A stretch of 64,000 nucleotides of DNA, from positions 397,840-461,839 of the forward strand of contig JABDBA010000001.1 in the NCBI GenBank assembly GCA_013288885.1, in the 5' to 3' direction. Positions 26,942-35,738 of this stretch are shown here, piece after piece (within the stretch, counting starts at the first letter, position 1; every line of letters starts with the position of its first letter). The notes under the pieces were generated by a model. The model did not search any database. It was not told the DNA's origin and worked only from the letters and a program-made list of their open reading frames with translations. The position numbers were made by a program, and so were the translations under genes. The stretch comes from Gammaproteobacteria bacterium (GTDB lineage: Bacteria > Pseudomonadota > Gammaproteobacteria > JABDBA01).

Positions 26942-27280
26942 ATGAAAATGATCAATGCGATTATTAGACCAGAAAAGGCCGATGCGTTGTGGCAGGCGTT
27001 GCATACATTAGGCGTGCGCGGCATGACGGTGACTGAGTCCAAAGGGTACGGATTGGGTTTGAGTGAGCAGCAAAGATATCGCACGGTGAAGTGCCGTACC
27101 GATTTTTTGAGTGAGCTTAAAATTGAAATTGCCATTGTGGATGAGATGCTTGAGTCAGTGATTGCAACCATCAAAGAAGTTTGTGCGACAGGTGAGGTTG
27201 GTGATGGTAAAATTTTTGTCATGAATTTAGAGCAGGTCATTCGTATTCGTACCGGGGAAAAAAACGCAGAGGCTTTGTAA
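26942..27280 (+). CDS. glnK: P-II nitrogen regulator GlnK, lacking the modified tyrosine
   Basis: A 112-aa P-II protein, the same length as E. coli GlnK, which plugs the AmtB channel in response to 2-oxoglutarate and ATP/ADP. The fold signatures are present: a start like MK.I.AIIRP, the B-loop TGEVGDGKIFV and the C-loop RIRTGE. A gapless comparison with E. coli GlnK places Tyr46 in RYR but replaces Tyr51, the uridylylation site, with Cys (YRTVKC for YRGAEY); the whole T-loop differs. GlnD control is therefore unlikely. An AGAGGAA site precedes the ATG; amtB follows after 10 bases. Confidence 0.95.
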   Translation: MKMINAIIRPEKADALWQALHTLGVRGMTVTESKGYGLGLSEQQRYRTVKCRTDFLSELKIEIAIVDEMLESVIATIKEVCATGEVGDGKIFVMNLEQVIRIRTGEKNAEAL

Positions 27281-27290
27281 GGAGATTATC

Positions 27291-28556
27291 ATGTGGACAT
27301 TCAATTACGCGGTTAATACATTATCTTTGTTATTAGCGAGTGTGTTGGTGATGTGTTTTGTCGCCGGAACAGCGTTGGTTTCGGCAGGTTCGGTGCGCGA
27401 AAAAAATAGTGTCGATCAATTAACCAAATGCATTGTATTGGCTGCAATAGGCAGCCTGGTTTTTATCTTCGTTGGTTATGGCACGATGTTTAGTAGTTTC
27501 GCCAGCGCTAATTTATATTGGCCGAGTTTTAAATTCGGTGAGCATGATTTATTACAGTTAATTACAACCGCACAATTGCCTGTATTGGCGCACGTTTTTT
27601 TATTAGCGCAATTTGCTGGTATTCCGTTAATTATTATTGCCAGCGCAACGGCAGAGCGTTTTAAGCCATGGGTATTGTGGTTATTTGCTTTATTATTTGC
27701 TGGGTTAATTTATTCTGTGCTGGGTTTTTGGGTGTGGGGTGGTGGCTTTTTAGAAAAATTACATTTTATTGATGCAGCGGGTAGCGGAGTTATTCATTTG
27801 GCGGGTGCTGTCGCTGCTTTAATCGCGGTGTTGTTGCTTGGGCCACGGTTGGGGCGATTTGATAAAAATAAATCCAGCGTTATGCGCGGTGCAAATTTAA
27901 CCTTAGGTGTGATAGGTATTTGGTTGGTATGGTTAAGTAGTGTGGGGATTAACGTTAATTCAGGATGGATGTTTACCAATGTGACTTTTTTTAATTCGCC
28001 ACTAGGTTTGGCGGGTATTATGCAAACCTTGGCAATAGCAGCATTGAATACGCAGATGTCGATTGTGGGTAGTGTATTAGCGGCGGTGATTGTGTTACGC
28101 ATTTTCAGCGGTACTGTCGATTTGACAATTATTTTAAATGCGGTGGTGGTTGGCATTGTAGCGTTGGCGGCATCGGCGATTACGCCTAGCATGACGGGCG
28201 CGTTTTTGATCGGGGCGGTGGGTGGAATTTTGTTGGTGCTCGCGATTTTATTGTTTGAAAAATTTAAAATTGATGATCCGGTAGGTGCAATTGCCGCGCA
28301 CGGTGTAGGTGGTTTGTGGGGTTTGTTGGCGGCAGTGATGAGTCAGGATTATGTGATGTTGTCGTCTCTTCATAAAGAAGTTTGGTCTTGGCCGCAGCAG
28401 TTGACCGCGCAGTTGATTGGTATTGGCAGCATCATTGTATGGGTAGCCGTGTCGAGTTTGATATTATTGCTGCTATTCAAATATTTAGTCGGCATCCGCA
28501 TCAGCGCAACCGTTGAGTACAAAGGTTTAGATGCGGTCGAATATGGTGGCGCGTAA
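27291..28556 (+). CDS. amtB: Ammonium transporter AmtB
   Basis: A 421-aa integral membrane protein with about 11 helices, the trimeric channel for NH4+/NH3. The pore histidines are in recognisable places: GSGVIHLAGAVAAL (first His) and IAAHGVGGLWG (second His). GSGVIHLAGA departs from the common GGTVVHI form, so this is a divergent member. It has a clear AAGGAG site and shares an operon with glnK, the classical partner. It converges on speE with only 12 bases between stops, where no terminator is visible. Confidence 0.93.
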   Translation: MWTFNYAVNTLSLLLASVLVMCFVAGTALVSAGSVREKNSVDQLTKCIVLAAIGSLVFIFVGYGTMFSSFASANLYWPSFKFGEHDLLQLITTAQLPVLAHVFLLAQFAGIPLIIIASATAERFKPWVLWLFALLFAGLIYSVLGFWVWGGGFLEKLHFIDAAGSGVIHLAGAVAALIAVLLLGPRLGRFDKNKSSVMRGANLTLGVIGIWLVWLSSVGINVNSGWMFTNVTFFNSPLGLAGIMQTLAIAALNTQMSIVGSVLAAVIVLRIFSGTVDLTIILNAVVVGIVALAASAITPSMTGAFLIGAVGGILLVLAILLFEKFKIDDPVGAIAAHGVGGLWGLLAAVMSQDYVMLSSLHKEVWSWPQQLTAQLIGIGSIIVWVAVSSLILLLLFKYLVGIRISATVEYKGLDAVEYGGA

Positions 28557-28568
28557 AAGTTATTCCAT

Positions 28569-29423
28569 TTAGCCCAGTTCCCGCATAAATTCTGGTAGTG
28601 CGAAGCTGGCGCGGTGGATGCCTGCATTGTAATAGCGGGTTTTGAAAGTTTTTTGCTGCGCATCTTTTTCACGGAAATCCTGGAGATCAACACCTTTTCC
28701 AGCCAGCGTAGCGCTCCACCAACCCGTAGGATAAACCGGCTGTGGGAATGGCGCGGTGTGTGTGTTACTAAAACCAACAGCGCGTAAGGTCTCGTGCATG
28801 TTTTTAATTAACTGCATATGATACAACGGTGATTCACTTTGCTGAATAAATATTCCGCCTTTTTTAAGCACTTTAAAACAATTTTCAAAAAAATCTTGCT
28901 TAAACAAACCTTCGGCGGGGCCGACTGGATCGGTGGAATCAACGATAATAATATCAAACGATTCAGGCTTCGCGGCTTTCATCCACTTAATGCCATCATC
29001 AAAAGAAATATGTGCGCGTGGATCATTATTAGAAGTGCACAATTCAGGAAAATACTTTTCTGACAAACGCGTGACTTGCTCGTCGATATCAATCTGCCAA
29101 ACTTCTGTGACCGAACGGTGACGCAAACATTCTTGCAGCGTGCCGCAATCGCCGCCACCGATGATCACCACTTTTTGCGGATTAGCGTGGCTGAACAGTG
29201 GCACATGTGACATCATCTCGTGATACAAAAAATTATCGCGGGTGGTTAACATCACGCAGCCATCGATGACCATCAGATTGCCAAAGGTCTCAGTGCCATA
29301 AATTTCAATGTGTTGATAAGGGGTTTGCACCTCGGCTAATTTGCCTTTGATTTTCAAGCCAAACGATGAGCCTTCCGAGCTGAAAATCTCCTGGAACCAC
29401 TGATTATTTTGGGCTGCTGACAT
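28569..29423 (-). CDS. speE: Spermidine synthase
   Basis: A 284-aa aminopropyltransferase that makes spermidine from putrescine and decarboxylated SAM. Signatures: GTETFGNLMVIDG, the SAM-site loop VVIIGGGDCGTLQE, the catalytic acid region DSTDPVGPAEGLF and WWSATLAGKG near the end. I chose the ATG at 29421-29423, which has GAGGATA ahead and begins MSAAQNNQWF; a longer frame has no such site. It is divergent from speA across a 73-base gap, so arginine to agmatine to spermidine steps are co-located; the agmatine-to-putrescine step and speD are not in the window. Confidence 0.95.
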   Translation of the reverse strand: MSAAQNNQWFQEIFSSEGSSFGLKIKGKLAEVQTPYQHIEIYGTETFGNLMVIDGCVMLTTRDNFLYHEMMSHVPLFSHANPQKVVIIGGGDCGTLQECLRHRSVTEVWQIDIDEQVTRLSEKYFPELCTSNNDPRAHISFDDGIKWMKAAKPESFDIIIVDSTDPVGPAEGLFKQDFFENCFKVLKKGGIFIQQSESPLYHMQLIKNMHETLRAVGFSNTHTAPFPQPVYPTGWWSATLAGKGVDLQDFREKDAQQKTFKTRYYNAGIHRASFALPEFMRELG

Positions 29424-29496
29424 AATATTATCCTCGTAACTATTTTTAGAAAAATCTGGTATATTGTAACAAAATTTATAGCAGGAGTGTATTACC

Positions 29497-31386
29497 ATGA
29501 ACCAAACAAATATTCAACAAGCGCGTGACATTTACAATATCGCCCATTGGAGCGAAGGCTACTTTGATGTCGGCGAAGATGGCCATCTACGCGCATTCCC
29601 CGACGGCAAGCGTGACCAGCCTGGCATCTCATTACCCGATATCATTAAAAAGATGCTAGCAGAGGGCTTAAGTTTACCGGTGTTGGTGCGTTTTAACGAT
29701 ATTCTCAAACATCGTTTGGATAACATGCGCACGGCGTTTGCGAACGCGATACAAGAAGAACACTATACGGGCGGTTATCTGGGTGTTTACCCCATCAAAG
29801 TTAACCAACAACGGCGTGTGGTAGAAGAGCTGATGCGCCATGGCGGCCAACAAATCGGTTTGGAAGCGGGCAGCAAACCAGAATTACTGGCAGTGCTAGC
29901 GTTATCGATAAACCCCAATTCAACGATAATTTGCAACGGTTACAAAGATCGCGAATTTATTCGACTGGCATTAATCGGGCGTAAACTCGGTCATCGCGTT
30001 TACATCATTATCGAAAAACTTTCTGAAGTAAATTTAATCCTAGAAGAAGCAGAAAAATTACAAATTGAACCATTAATTGGTGTACGCGTGCGCTTAGCTT
30101 CTATTGCCAAAGGCAAATGGCAGAACACCGGCGGCGAAAAATCCAAATTTGGTTTATCGCCAGTACAAGTATTACAAATTGTTGAGCAATTACGTGCGGT
30201 AAAGCAATTGCATTTATTACAATTAGTCCATTTCATGTTGGGTTCACAAGTAGCCAACATTCGTGATATTCAAAACGGTATGCAAGAAGGGATGCGTTTT
30301 TACAGTGAATTACGCAGCATGGGCGCGCCTATTACTTGTGTCGATGTGGGCGGTGGTTTAGGTGTAGATTATGAAGGCACACGTTCACGCAGTTTTTGTT
30401 CCATCAATTATTCAATACAAGAATATGCCAATAATATCGTACGCATTCTCAAAGAAATTTGCGATCAAAAAAATTTACCGCATCCGTTAATTATCACCGA
30501 ATCAGGGCGCGCATTAACAGCGCATCATGCTATGTTGATTTTAAATATCACCGACATTGAGCAGATAACAGTTGCGCCCGATATCGCTCCCGCAAAAAAT
30601 AGTGAGCATTTAGCGATACAACATTTATGGCGAGATTATCAAAATACCAATGAGCGTGCCGTATTAGAAATTTATCATGATGCTTGTCATTGGGTAGCAG
30701 AAGCGCAAAGTATGTTTAATCACGGCAACATTAGCTTGCTCGAGCGCGCCCATGCTGAACAAATTTATCAAGCGATTTGCCTGCGTGTGCGTGAACAATT
30801 GCAACCAGTGCATCGCGCGCACCGTGAAGTATTGGATGAGTTGAATGAAAAGTTAGCCGATAAGGTTTTTGCGAATTTTTCATTATTTCAATCATTGCCA
30901 GACATTTGGGCTTTTGATCAAATTTTCCCGATCATGCCTTTGTCTGATTTAAATCAACCGATTACCCGTCGCGGCGTATTGCAAGACATGACTTGTGATT
31001 CCGACGGCCGGGTGGATTTTTATGTAGATGGTCAGAGTTTACAAACCACATTGCCGATGCCAGCTTTCACCGCCGGCCACCCGTATTATTTAGGCGTTTT
31101 TTTAGTGGGCGCGTATCAAGAAATTTTGGGCGACATGCACAATTTGTTTGGTGACACCGATTCAGTGCATGTACAATTAACCAAAAACGGTGGTTTTGAA
31201 TTGGTACAACCCGTGCGTGGCGATACTGTAGCAGATATGCTACGCTACGTGCATTTTGCGCCGGAAGAATTACTGAAATCGTATCAAACACAATTGCAAG
31301 CATCATCGTTACCAGCAAGCTTGCAACAAGAGTATTTGATTGAATTAGAAGCAGGCTTGAACGGCTATACTTATTTAGAAGAGTAA
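29497..31386 (+). CDS. speA: Biosynthetic arginine decarboxylase
   Basis: A 629-aa PLP enzyme of the alanine-racemase-fold type, close to the length of E. coli SpeA (658 aa). It converts arginine to agmatine. Seen: N-terminal YNIAHWSEGYFDV, the PLP lysine in GVYPIKVNQQRRVVEEL, the helical insert, VDVGGGLGVDYEGT, and TESGRALTAHHA. The start has an AGGAG site. It is divergent from speE; on the plus strand an acyltransferase follows after 4 bases and ldcA after 2 more, an operon with no obvious functional link. Confidence 0.96.
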   Translation: MNQTNIQQARDIYNIAHWSEGYFDVGEDGHLRAFPDGKRDQPGISLPDIIKKMLAEGLSLPVLVRFNDILKHRLDNMRTAFANAIQEEHYTGGYLGVYPIKVNQQRRVVEELMRHGGQQIGLEAGSKPELLAVLALSINPNSTIICNGYKDREFIRLALIGRKLGHRVYIIIEKLSEVNLILEEAEKLQIEPLIGVRVRLASIAKGKWQNTGGEKSKFGLSPVQVLQIVEQLRAVKQLHLLQLVHFMLGSQVANIRDIQNGMQEGMRFYSELRSMGAPITCVDVGGGLGVDYEGTRSRSFCSINYSIQEYANNIVRILKEICDQKNLPHPLIITESGRALTAHHAMLILNITDIEQITVAPDIAPAKNSEHLAIQHLWRDYQNTNERAVLEIYHDACHWVAEAQSMFNHGNISLLERAHAEQIYQAICLRVREQLQPVHRAHREVLDELNEKLADKVFANFSLFQSLPDIWAFDQIFPIMPLSDLNQPITRRGVLQDMTCDSDGRVDFYVDGQSLQTTLPMPAFTAGHPYYLGVFLVGAYQEILGDMHNLFGDTDSVHVQLTKNGGFELVQPVRGDTVADMLRYVHFAPEELLKSYQTQLQASSLPASLQQEYLIELEAGLNGYTYLEE

Positions 31387-31390
31387 GCTT

Positions 31391-32278
31391 ATGCAAAAAT
31401 TTATCACCAAAGTTATCATGTTAACGACGCTCGGTTTGCACACCATCAATGTCATTTTTTGGGCGATCTTCGTTTTTATTTTTGCATTCTTGCGCTTGAT
31501 CCCTATCAAACCTTGGCAAAATATGTTGCACGTCTGGATGAATAAAATGCCAGTTTATTGGGCTGATTGTTGTAATTGGATCCAATGTTTAATGACCCGT
31601 ACCGAATGGGACATTCAAGGCGCTGATAATCTAAAACCCAATGATTGGTATTTTCTCGTTTGTAATCATCAAAGCTGGGCCGATATTTTAGTGTTAGAAA
31701 AAGTGTTTAATCGCAAAATCCCCGTGCTGAAATTTTTTATGAAAAAGCAATTAATGTGGTTGTTGCCAATTGGTGGGCAGGGCGCATGGCTGCTGGATTT
31801 CCCTTTTATGGAACGCTATAGTCGAGAATTTTTAGCCAAGCACCCGGAACTACAAGGCAAAGACATGGAAACAACCCGCAAAGTCTGCGCTAAATTTAAA
31901 TATATACCCACAGCGATTATTAGCTTTATTGAAAGCACGCGCTTTACGCCGGAAAAACATCAACAACAAGATTCACCCTATAAACACTTATTGCGGCCAA
32001 GAGCAGGCGGCATGGCGTTTGCCTTAGGGGCGATGGGCGAATATTTTCATAAGATCCTCGACGTGACGATTGTGTACCCATCATCAACACCCAGTATCTG
32101 GGATTATTTTTCAGGCCAAGCAAAAAAAATTATTGTGCGAGTTAAAGTGTTAGCTATTCCACCCGAATTATTAGGTGATTATGAAAAAGATCGCGAATAT
32201 CGCAAATATTTTCAAAATTTTATTAATAAGATTTGGAGTGAAAAAGATCAATTGATTGAAGATTTGCAGGAGTATTAA
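31391..32278 (+). CDS. 1-acylglycerol-3-phosphate acyltransferase-like protein (YihG/PlsC family)
   Basis: A 295-aa membrane-associated acyltransferase. The family motif I appears as CNHQSWADILVL (NHx4D), motif II near PFMERYSREFL and motif III as FIESTRFT in place of the common EGTR. A hydrophobic N-terminus (HTINVIFWAIFVFIFAFLRLIP) anchors it in the inner membrane. The size, the KHPE...GKD..TT...C.KF block and the FIES motif match E. coli YihG, which affects fatty-acid composition of phospholipids, more than PlsC itself. It is 4 bases after speA and 2 before ldcA. Confidence 0.88.
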   Translation: MQKFITKVIMLTTLGLHTINVIFWAIFVFIFAFLRLIPIKPWQNMLHVWMNKMPVYWADCCNWIQCLMTRTEWDIQGADNLKPNDWYFLVCNHQSWADILVLEKVFNRKIPVLKFFMKKQLMWLLPIGGQGAWLLDFPFMERYSREFLAKHPELQGKDMETTRKVCAKFKYIPTAIISFIESTRFTPEKHQQQDSPYKHLLRPRAGGMAFALGAMGEYFHKILDVTIVYPSSTPSIWDYFSGQAKKIIVRVKVLAIPPELLGDYEKDREYRKYFQNFINKIWSEKDQLIEDLQEY

Positions 32279-32280
32279 CA

Positions 32281-33219
32281 TTGAAAAAATGGTGTACTAT
32301 AAAACCTGGTGATACAGTCGATCTTATCGCACCTGCCGCGCGTTGTGCCGATGCTTTATTAACCGATGTAATAAAATTACTAACATCGTGGGGTTTACAT
32401 TGTAACGTGCCGCCCGATATTTTTGGTGACGATCTTCTTTGCGCGAATAATGATGCTAGGCGTTTTGAACAACTCAATGCGGCGCTGACTAATACTACTT
32501 CTAAAGCAGTCATATGTGTGCGCGGTGGCTATGGATCGGCGCGTTTAATTCCCATGTTAGAAAAAATCGCAGCGCCTAATCACAATAAACTATTCGTAGG
32601 GATGAGCGACATCACTGCACTGCATATTTTTTTACAACAACAATGGCAATGGCCGGTATTACACGGCGCGGTTGCACTGGATAAATTTTCACCTGAATCT
32701 ATTCAACAACTCAAAGAAGTCATGTTTGGTGAAATAGCTACACTTAAATTTGCTGATTTAATTCCATTAAATGCGATCGCTGCTAAAGAAACAATTATTG
32801 CATCAACCATTACGGGCGGTAATTTAACATTAGTACAAGCATGTCTTGGCACTTCATGGCAATTAAAGCCAAACAATAAGATTATTTTTTTAGAAGAAGT
32901 GAATGAACGTGGCTTTCGCGTCGATCGGATGTTGGAACACTTAAAACAAGCCGCAATTTTCACCGGTATTAAAGCATTGTTATTGGGTGATTTTACCAAA
33001 GGCGAAGAACCGGATGGAACATCTAAAGTACCAGCAGTCATTGAACGGTTTGCTAAAGAAGCTGATTTTCCTGTACTGCAAATAAGTGGCATTGGCCATG
33101 GTTTTATTAATAAACCATTGCCGTTGGGTACAAAAGTAAATATAAGTTTAGGTAGAAAACCGATGTTAGAATGTTTTTTTGTTCCCCCCTTTGAAAAAGG
33201 GGGGCTAGGGGGGATTTAA
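32281..33219 (+). CDS. ldcA: Muramoyltetrapeptide LD-carboxypeptidase
   Basis: A 312-aa family S66 serine peptidase that removes the terminal D-Ala from recycled murein tetrapeptides in the cytoplasm. The Ser is in VGMSDITALH, Glu in EEVNERGFRVDRML and His in GIGHG. The start is TTG, with AGGAGT eight bases ahead; no ATG is available nearby. The last 11 residues, PPFEKGGLGGI, are encoded by a dispersed repeat (33183-33291), so the native C-terminus has been extended or replaced. The function fits with nagZ and a NagX-like gene elsewhere in the window. Confidence 0.93.
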   Translation: MKKWCTIKPGDTVDLIAPAARCADALLTDVIKLLTSWGLHCNVPPDIFGDDLLCANNDARRFEQLNAALTNTTSKAVICVRGGYGSARLIPMLEKIAAPNHNKLFVGMSDITALHIFLQQQWQWPVLHGAVALDKFSPESIQQLKEVMFGEIATLKFADLIPLNAIAAKETIIASTITGGNLTLVQACLGTSWQLKPNNKIIFLEEVNERGFRVDRMLEHLKQAAIFTGIKALLLGDFTKGEEPDGTSKVPAVIERFAKEADFPVLQISGIGHGFINKPLPLGTKVNISLGRKPMLECFFVPPFEKGGLGGI

Positions 33220-33291
33220 GGAAGGCTGCATAATCTTTAAATCCCCCCGCCTCGCTTAGCGCTCGGCGACCCCCTTTTTCAAAGGGGGTAA
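33183..33291. repeat. Inverted pair of G/C-run repeats at the ldcA 3' end
   Basis: CCCCCCTTTGAAAAAGGGGG (33184 on) is itself a hairpin, and GGGGGGATTTAA follows. The inverse of both parts recurs at 33236-33290 (TTTAAATCCCCCC ... CCCCCTTTTTCAAAGGGGG), but with about 21 extra bases (CGCCTCGCTTAGCGCTCGGCG) where the first arm has only GCTA. The whole can fold as one long stem. The first arm encodes the end of ldcA. Repeats of this type are known from many bacterial genomes. Confidence 0.8.
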
Positions 33292-33316
33292 TATATAACG
33301 TAATTGCATAAACACT

Positions 33317-34234
33317 ATGAAAAAACACACCCTCCGCATCGCCACCCGCCAAAGCCCCCTCGCCCTTTGGCAAGCTAATTTTGTCAAACAACAATTACAA
33401 ACACACCATGCTAATTTGCACGTTGACTTGCTGCCGATTGTTACCACCGGCGATAAAACATTAGGATCATTAATCGAATCTGGTGGTAAAGGTGTATTCG
33501 TCAAAGAACTCGAACAAGCATTGTTAGAAAATCGTGCCGATATCGCCGTGCATTCAATGAAAGATATGCCGATGGATTACCCACATGGCTTAGATATGGT
33601 TGCCATGTGCGAGCGTGCTGATCCTCGCGATGCTTGGGTGTCGAACCATTATCACAAATTGGCTGAATTACCTAAAGCCTGCGTGGTTGGTACATCAAGT
33701 TTGCGACGTTCTTGTCAGTTACATGCACAACGCCGCGATATTAATTTTTCATTGTTGCGTGGTAATGTCGATACGCGTGTGCGGCATCTAGATGAAGGTA
33801 AATATGATGCTATTATTTTAGCGGCAGCGGGTTTAATACGCTTGGGTTTGCAACATCGTATCAGTGAATATTTACCCACAGAGATTTGTTTACCCGCTGC
33901 AGGGCAAGGCGCAATTGGTATCGAATGTCGTAGTCCCGATAAAAAAACTATCGAATTAATTCACGCTTTAGATCATCCTACTACTCATATTTGTGTGCAA
34001 GCAGAACGTGCTTTGGTACAACAATTGCAAGGCAATTGCCAAGTGCCGATCGCCGCTTACGCCATATTAGACGGCGAACATTTAACTTTGCAAGGTCGCG
34101 TGGGCAAACCCGATGGCAGCGTATTACTAAAAGCGGCCGGAAAAGGCAAAAAGAGCGATCCTGCAGAATTAGGCCGCCGCGTGGCGAAGGATTTGTTGGC
34201 GCAGGGGGCAAAAGAAGTGTTATTCGACCATTGA
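33317..34234 (+). CDS. hemC: Porphobilinogen deaminase
   Basis: A 305-aa hydroxymethylbilane synthase that polymerises four porphobilinogens in haem synthesis. Seen: RIATRQSPLALWQA, VTTGDK, GGKGVFVKELE, the catalytic SMKDMP, VGTSSLRRSCQL, AAGQGAIGIECR and the dipyrromethane-cofactor Cys in QGNCQVPIAAYA. Length is standard. No Shine-Dalgarno is visible. hemD, its usual next gene, is 690 bases away because a toxin-antitoxin pair (34286-34910) sits between them. Confidence 0.97.
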   Translation: MKKHTLRIATRQSPLALWQANFVKQQLQTHHANLHVDLLPIVTTGDKTLGSLIESGGKGVFVKELEQALLENRADIAVHSMKDMPMDYPHGLDMVAMCERADPRDAWVSNHYHKLAELPKACVVGTSSLRRSCQLHAQRRDINFSLLRGNVDTRVRHLDEGKYDAIILAAAGLIRLGLQHRISEYLPTEICLPAAGQGAIGIECRSPDKKTIELIHALDHPTTHICVQAERALVQQLQGNCQVPIAAYAILDGEHLTLQGRVGKPDGSVLLKAAGKGKKSDPAELGRRVAKDLLAQGAKEVLFDH

Positions 34235-34271
34235 TTTTTACCCAAACAACATGTACACTTAATATGTACAT
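34231..34271 (+). promoter_or_regulatory. Promoter and operator of the Phd/PIN pair
   Basis: TTGATT (34231-34236) and TACACT (34254-34259) with a 17-base spacer form a good promoter that starts in the hemC stop region. ATGTACA occurs twice (34251-34257 and 34264-34270), overlapping the -10, and ATGTAC/GTACAT make an inverted repeat, as expected for an operator bound by a Phd-type antitoxin. Confidence 0.6.
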
Positions 34272-34285
34272 ATGAGGTTATTACC

Positions 34286-34525
34286 ATGAAACAAGTTAAT
34301 GTAACGGAACTCCGCACTCACCTGCCTAATTATTTGGCAAAAGCGCATAAAGGGGCTGAAATTTGGGTGACATCGCACGGACAAGTGATTGCTCGGGTTT
34401 TGCCTCCCCTTGATACCAGGGCTGCTGCAAAAGAAGAACTAAAAAAGCTACGTAAACACAGTAAAGTAGGCGATGTCATATCCCCTTTAAATGAAGATTG
34501 GGATGCTTTGCATGATCATTCTTGA
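34286..34525 (+). CDS. Phd/YefM-family antitoxin
   Basis: A 79-aa antitoxin. The start MKQVNVTELRTHLPNYLAKAH and the strand EIWVTSHGQVIARVLPP are typical of the Phd/YefM DNA-binding domain; the charged C-terminal part should wrap the toxin. It would repress its own promoter (operator repeats at 34251-34271) and neutralise the PIN toxin, whose gene overlaps its 3' end by 14 bases. The pair sits in the hem cluster between hemC and hemD, so it is likely an acquired module. Confidence 0.9.
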   Translation: MKQVNVTELRTHLPNYLAKAHKGAEIWVTSHGQVIARVLPPLDTRAAAKEELKKLRKHSKVGDVISPLNEDWDALHDHS

Positions 34526-34910
34526 TACGTGTACTTTTATTTTTGATGCACTTGAGCCTAAAAAATTAAGTAAGCCCGCGTTACAAACTATTGAAGAAGC
34601 TGAGCAAGAAAATTCACTTTATTGTTGTGATATTACGCTTTGGGAAATTGCAATGCTGATAGGCAAAAAACGCATCGAACCCGGTGTGGGTGCTGCTGAA
34701 TTTCTGCATCTTGAGCTTGCCGCTCGACAAATTCAAGTATTAAATATTTTGCCTGAAATTGCTGCTTTATCTATGACCCCTCTTTTATTGCAACATTGTA
34801 CTGATCCAGCAGATCGCTTGATTGCCGCAACTACACTTTATCATCGTGCTGCATTAGTTACGTGCGATAAGAAAATTCGTGAAATTGCAAAACTTTCTAC
34901 TATTTGGTAA
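34512..34910 (+). CDS. PIN-domain (VapC-type) ribonuclease toxin
   Basis: A 132-aa PIN-domain protein. Acidic active-site residues appear in order: MIILDTCTFIFDAL (first Asp), LWEIAML (Glu), DPADRLIAATTLYH (Asp pair) and TCDKKI (last Asp). This is the subgroup paired with Phd/YefM antitoxins; VapC toxins cut tRNA or rRNA. I chose the ATG at 34512, within the antitoxin gene, as the first codon of the PIN fold. It ends 13 bases before hemD, so transcription from the pair's promoter may read into hemD. It looks intact. Confidence 0.9.
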   Translation: MIILDTCTFIFDALEPKKLSKPALQTIEEAEQENSLYCCDITLWEIAMLIGKKRIEPGVGAAEFLHLELAARQIQVLNILPEIAALSMTPLLLQHCTDPADRLIAATTLYHRAALVTCDKKIREIAKLSTIW

Positions 34911-34923
34911 TACAGTTTATTCT

Positions 34924-35682
34924 ATGCATTACATTCCTGTATTAATCACACGACCATTACAGCAGGCACAAAAGCTTTGCCAACAAATTCAAAGTTTGGG
35001 AATAGATGCTATTTCATTTCCAACGATTGAAATTGTTGCGCCAGAAAATATTTCTGCAGCCGCTAAAAAAATCCAGCAATTAACGCAATATGATTTAGTG
35101 ATTTTTATTAGCCCTAATGCGGTGCAAAAAAGTATTGCATGGTTACAGTCATATATAAACCATTGGCCTAAACAAGTGCGCGTTGCTGCAATTGGAGAAG
35201 GTACGGCTAAAACTTTGCGGTCACTACATATCCCTGTTGATATTGTTCCACATGAATTTAATGGCGAAGGTTTATTAAAATTAGCCGAGATGCAAGATGT
35301 TGAAGGGAAAAAGATTTTACTGGTGCGCGGTGCAGGTGGTCGACGATTATTGGCTGCTACATTACGTGAGCGGGGTGCTAATGTGAGTTCAGCTATTGTT
35401 TATAAACGTGTGCTGCCTAAAATTGCCGCTGACTTTTTTTCGAGCATTCAGCACGTGAAGATCATTGTTTGCACCAGTAATGAAGCTTTGCAAAATTTGT
35501 ATAAAATGGTAGGTGAGCAGCATCGTGTTTGGTTGCGTGAGCAATTGTTATTAGTGGCCAGTGCGCGTGTGGCAGCTCTTGCCCTTAAGTTGGGATTTAA
35601 AAAACCCCCTGTGGTGGCAGATAGCCCGACTGATGATGATATTTTGAGGGCGCTTATGACCTATTGCCCCCCTCGTCAATAG
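34924..35682 (+). CDS. hemD: Uroporphyrinogen-III synthase
   Basis: A 252-aa enzyme that inverts ring D and closes hydroxymethylbilane to uroporphyrinogen III. The family is poorly conserved; recognised here are PVLITRPLQQAQ, YDLVIFISPNAVQ, VAAIGEGTAKTL, GEGLLKL, KILLVRGAGGRRLL, and CTSNEALQNL. The ATG at 34924 is the first codon that gives the family N-terminus. Position between hemC and hemX/hemY supports the call. The toxin gene ends just upstream. Confidence 0.93.
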   Translation: MHYIPVLITRPLQQAQKLCQQIQSLGIDAISFPTIEIVAPENISAAAKKIQQLTQYDLVIFISPNAVQKSIAWLQSYINHWPKQVRVAAIGEGTAKTLRSLHIPVDIVPHEFNGEGLLKLAEMQDVEGKKILLVRGAGGRRLLAATLRERGANVSSAIVYKRVLPKIAADFFSSIQHVKIIVCTSNEALQNLYKMVGEQHRVWLREQLLLVASARVAALALKLGFKKPPVVADSPTDDDILRALMTYCPPRQ

Positions 35683-35738
35683 CCACAGAATATGCCATGA
35701 TAGGCCAAATTTATTAAGATAAAGAAGTGGGAGACCCA

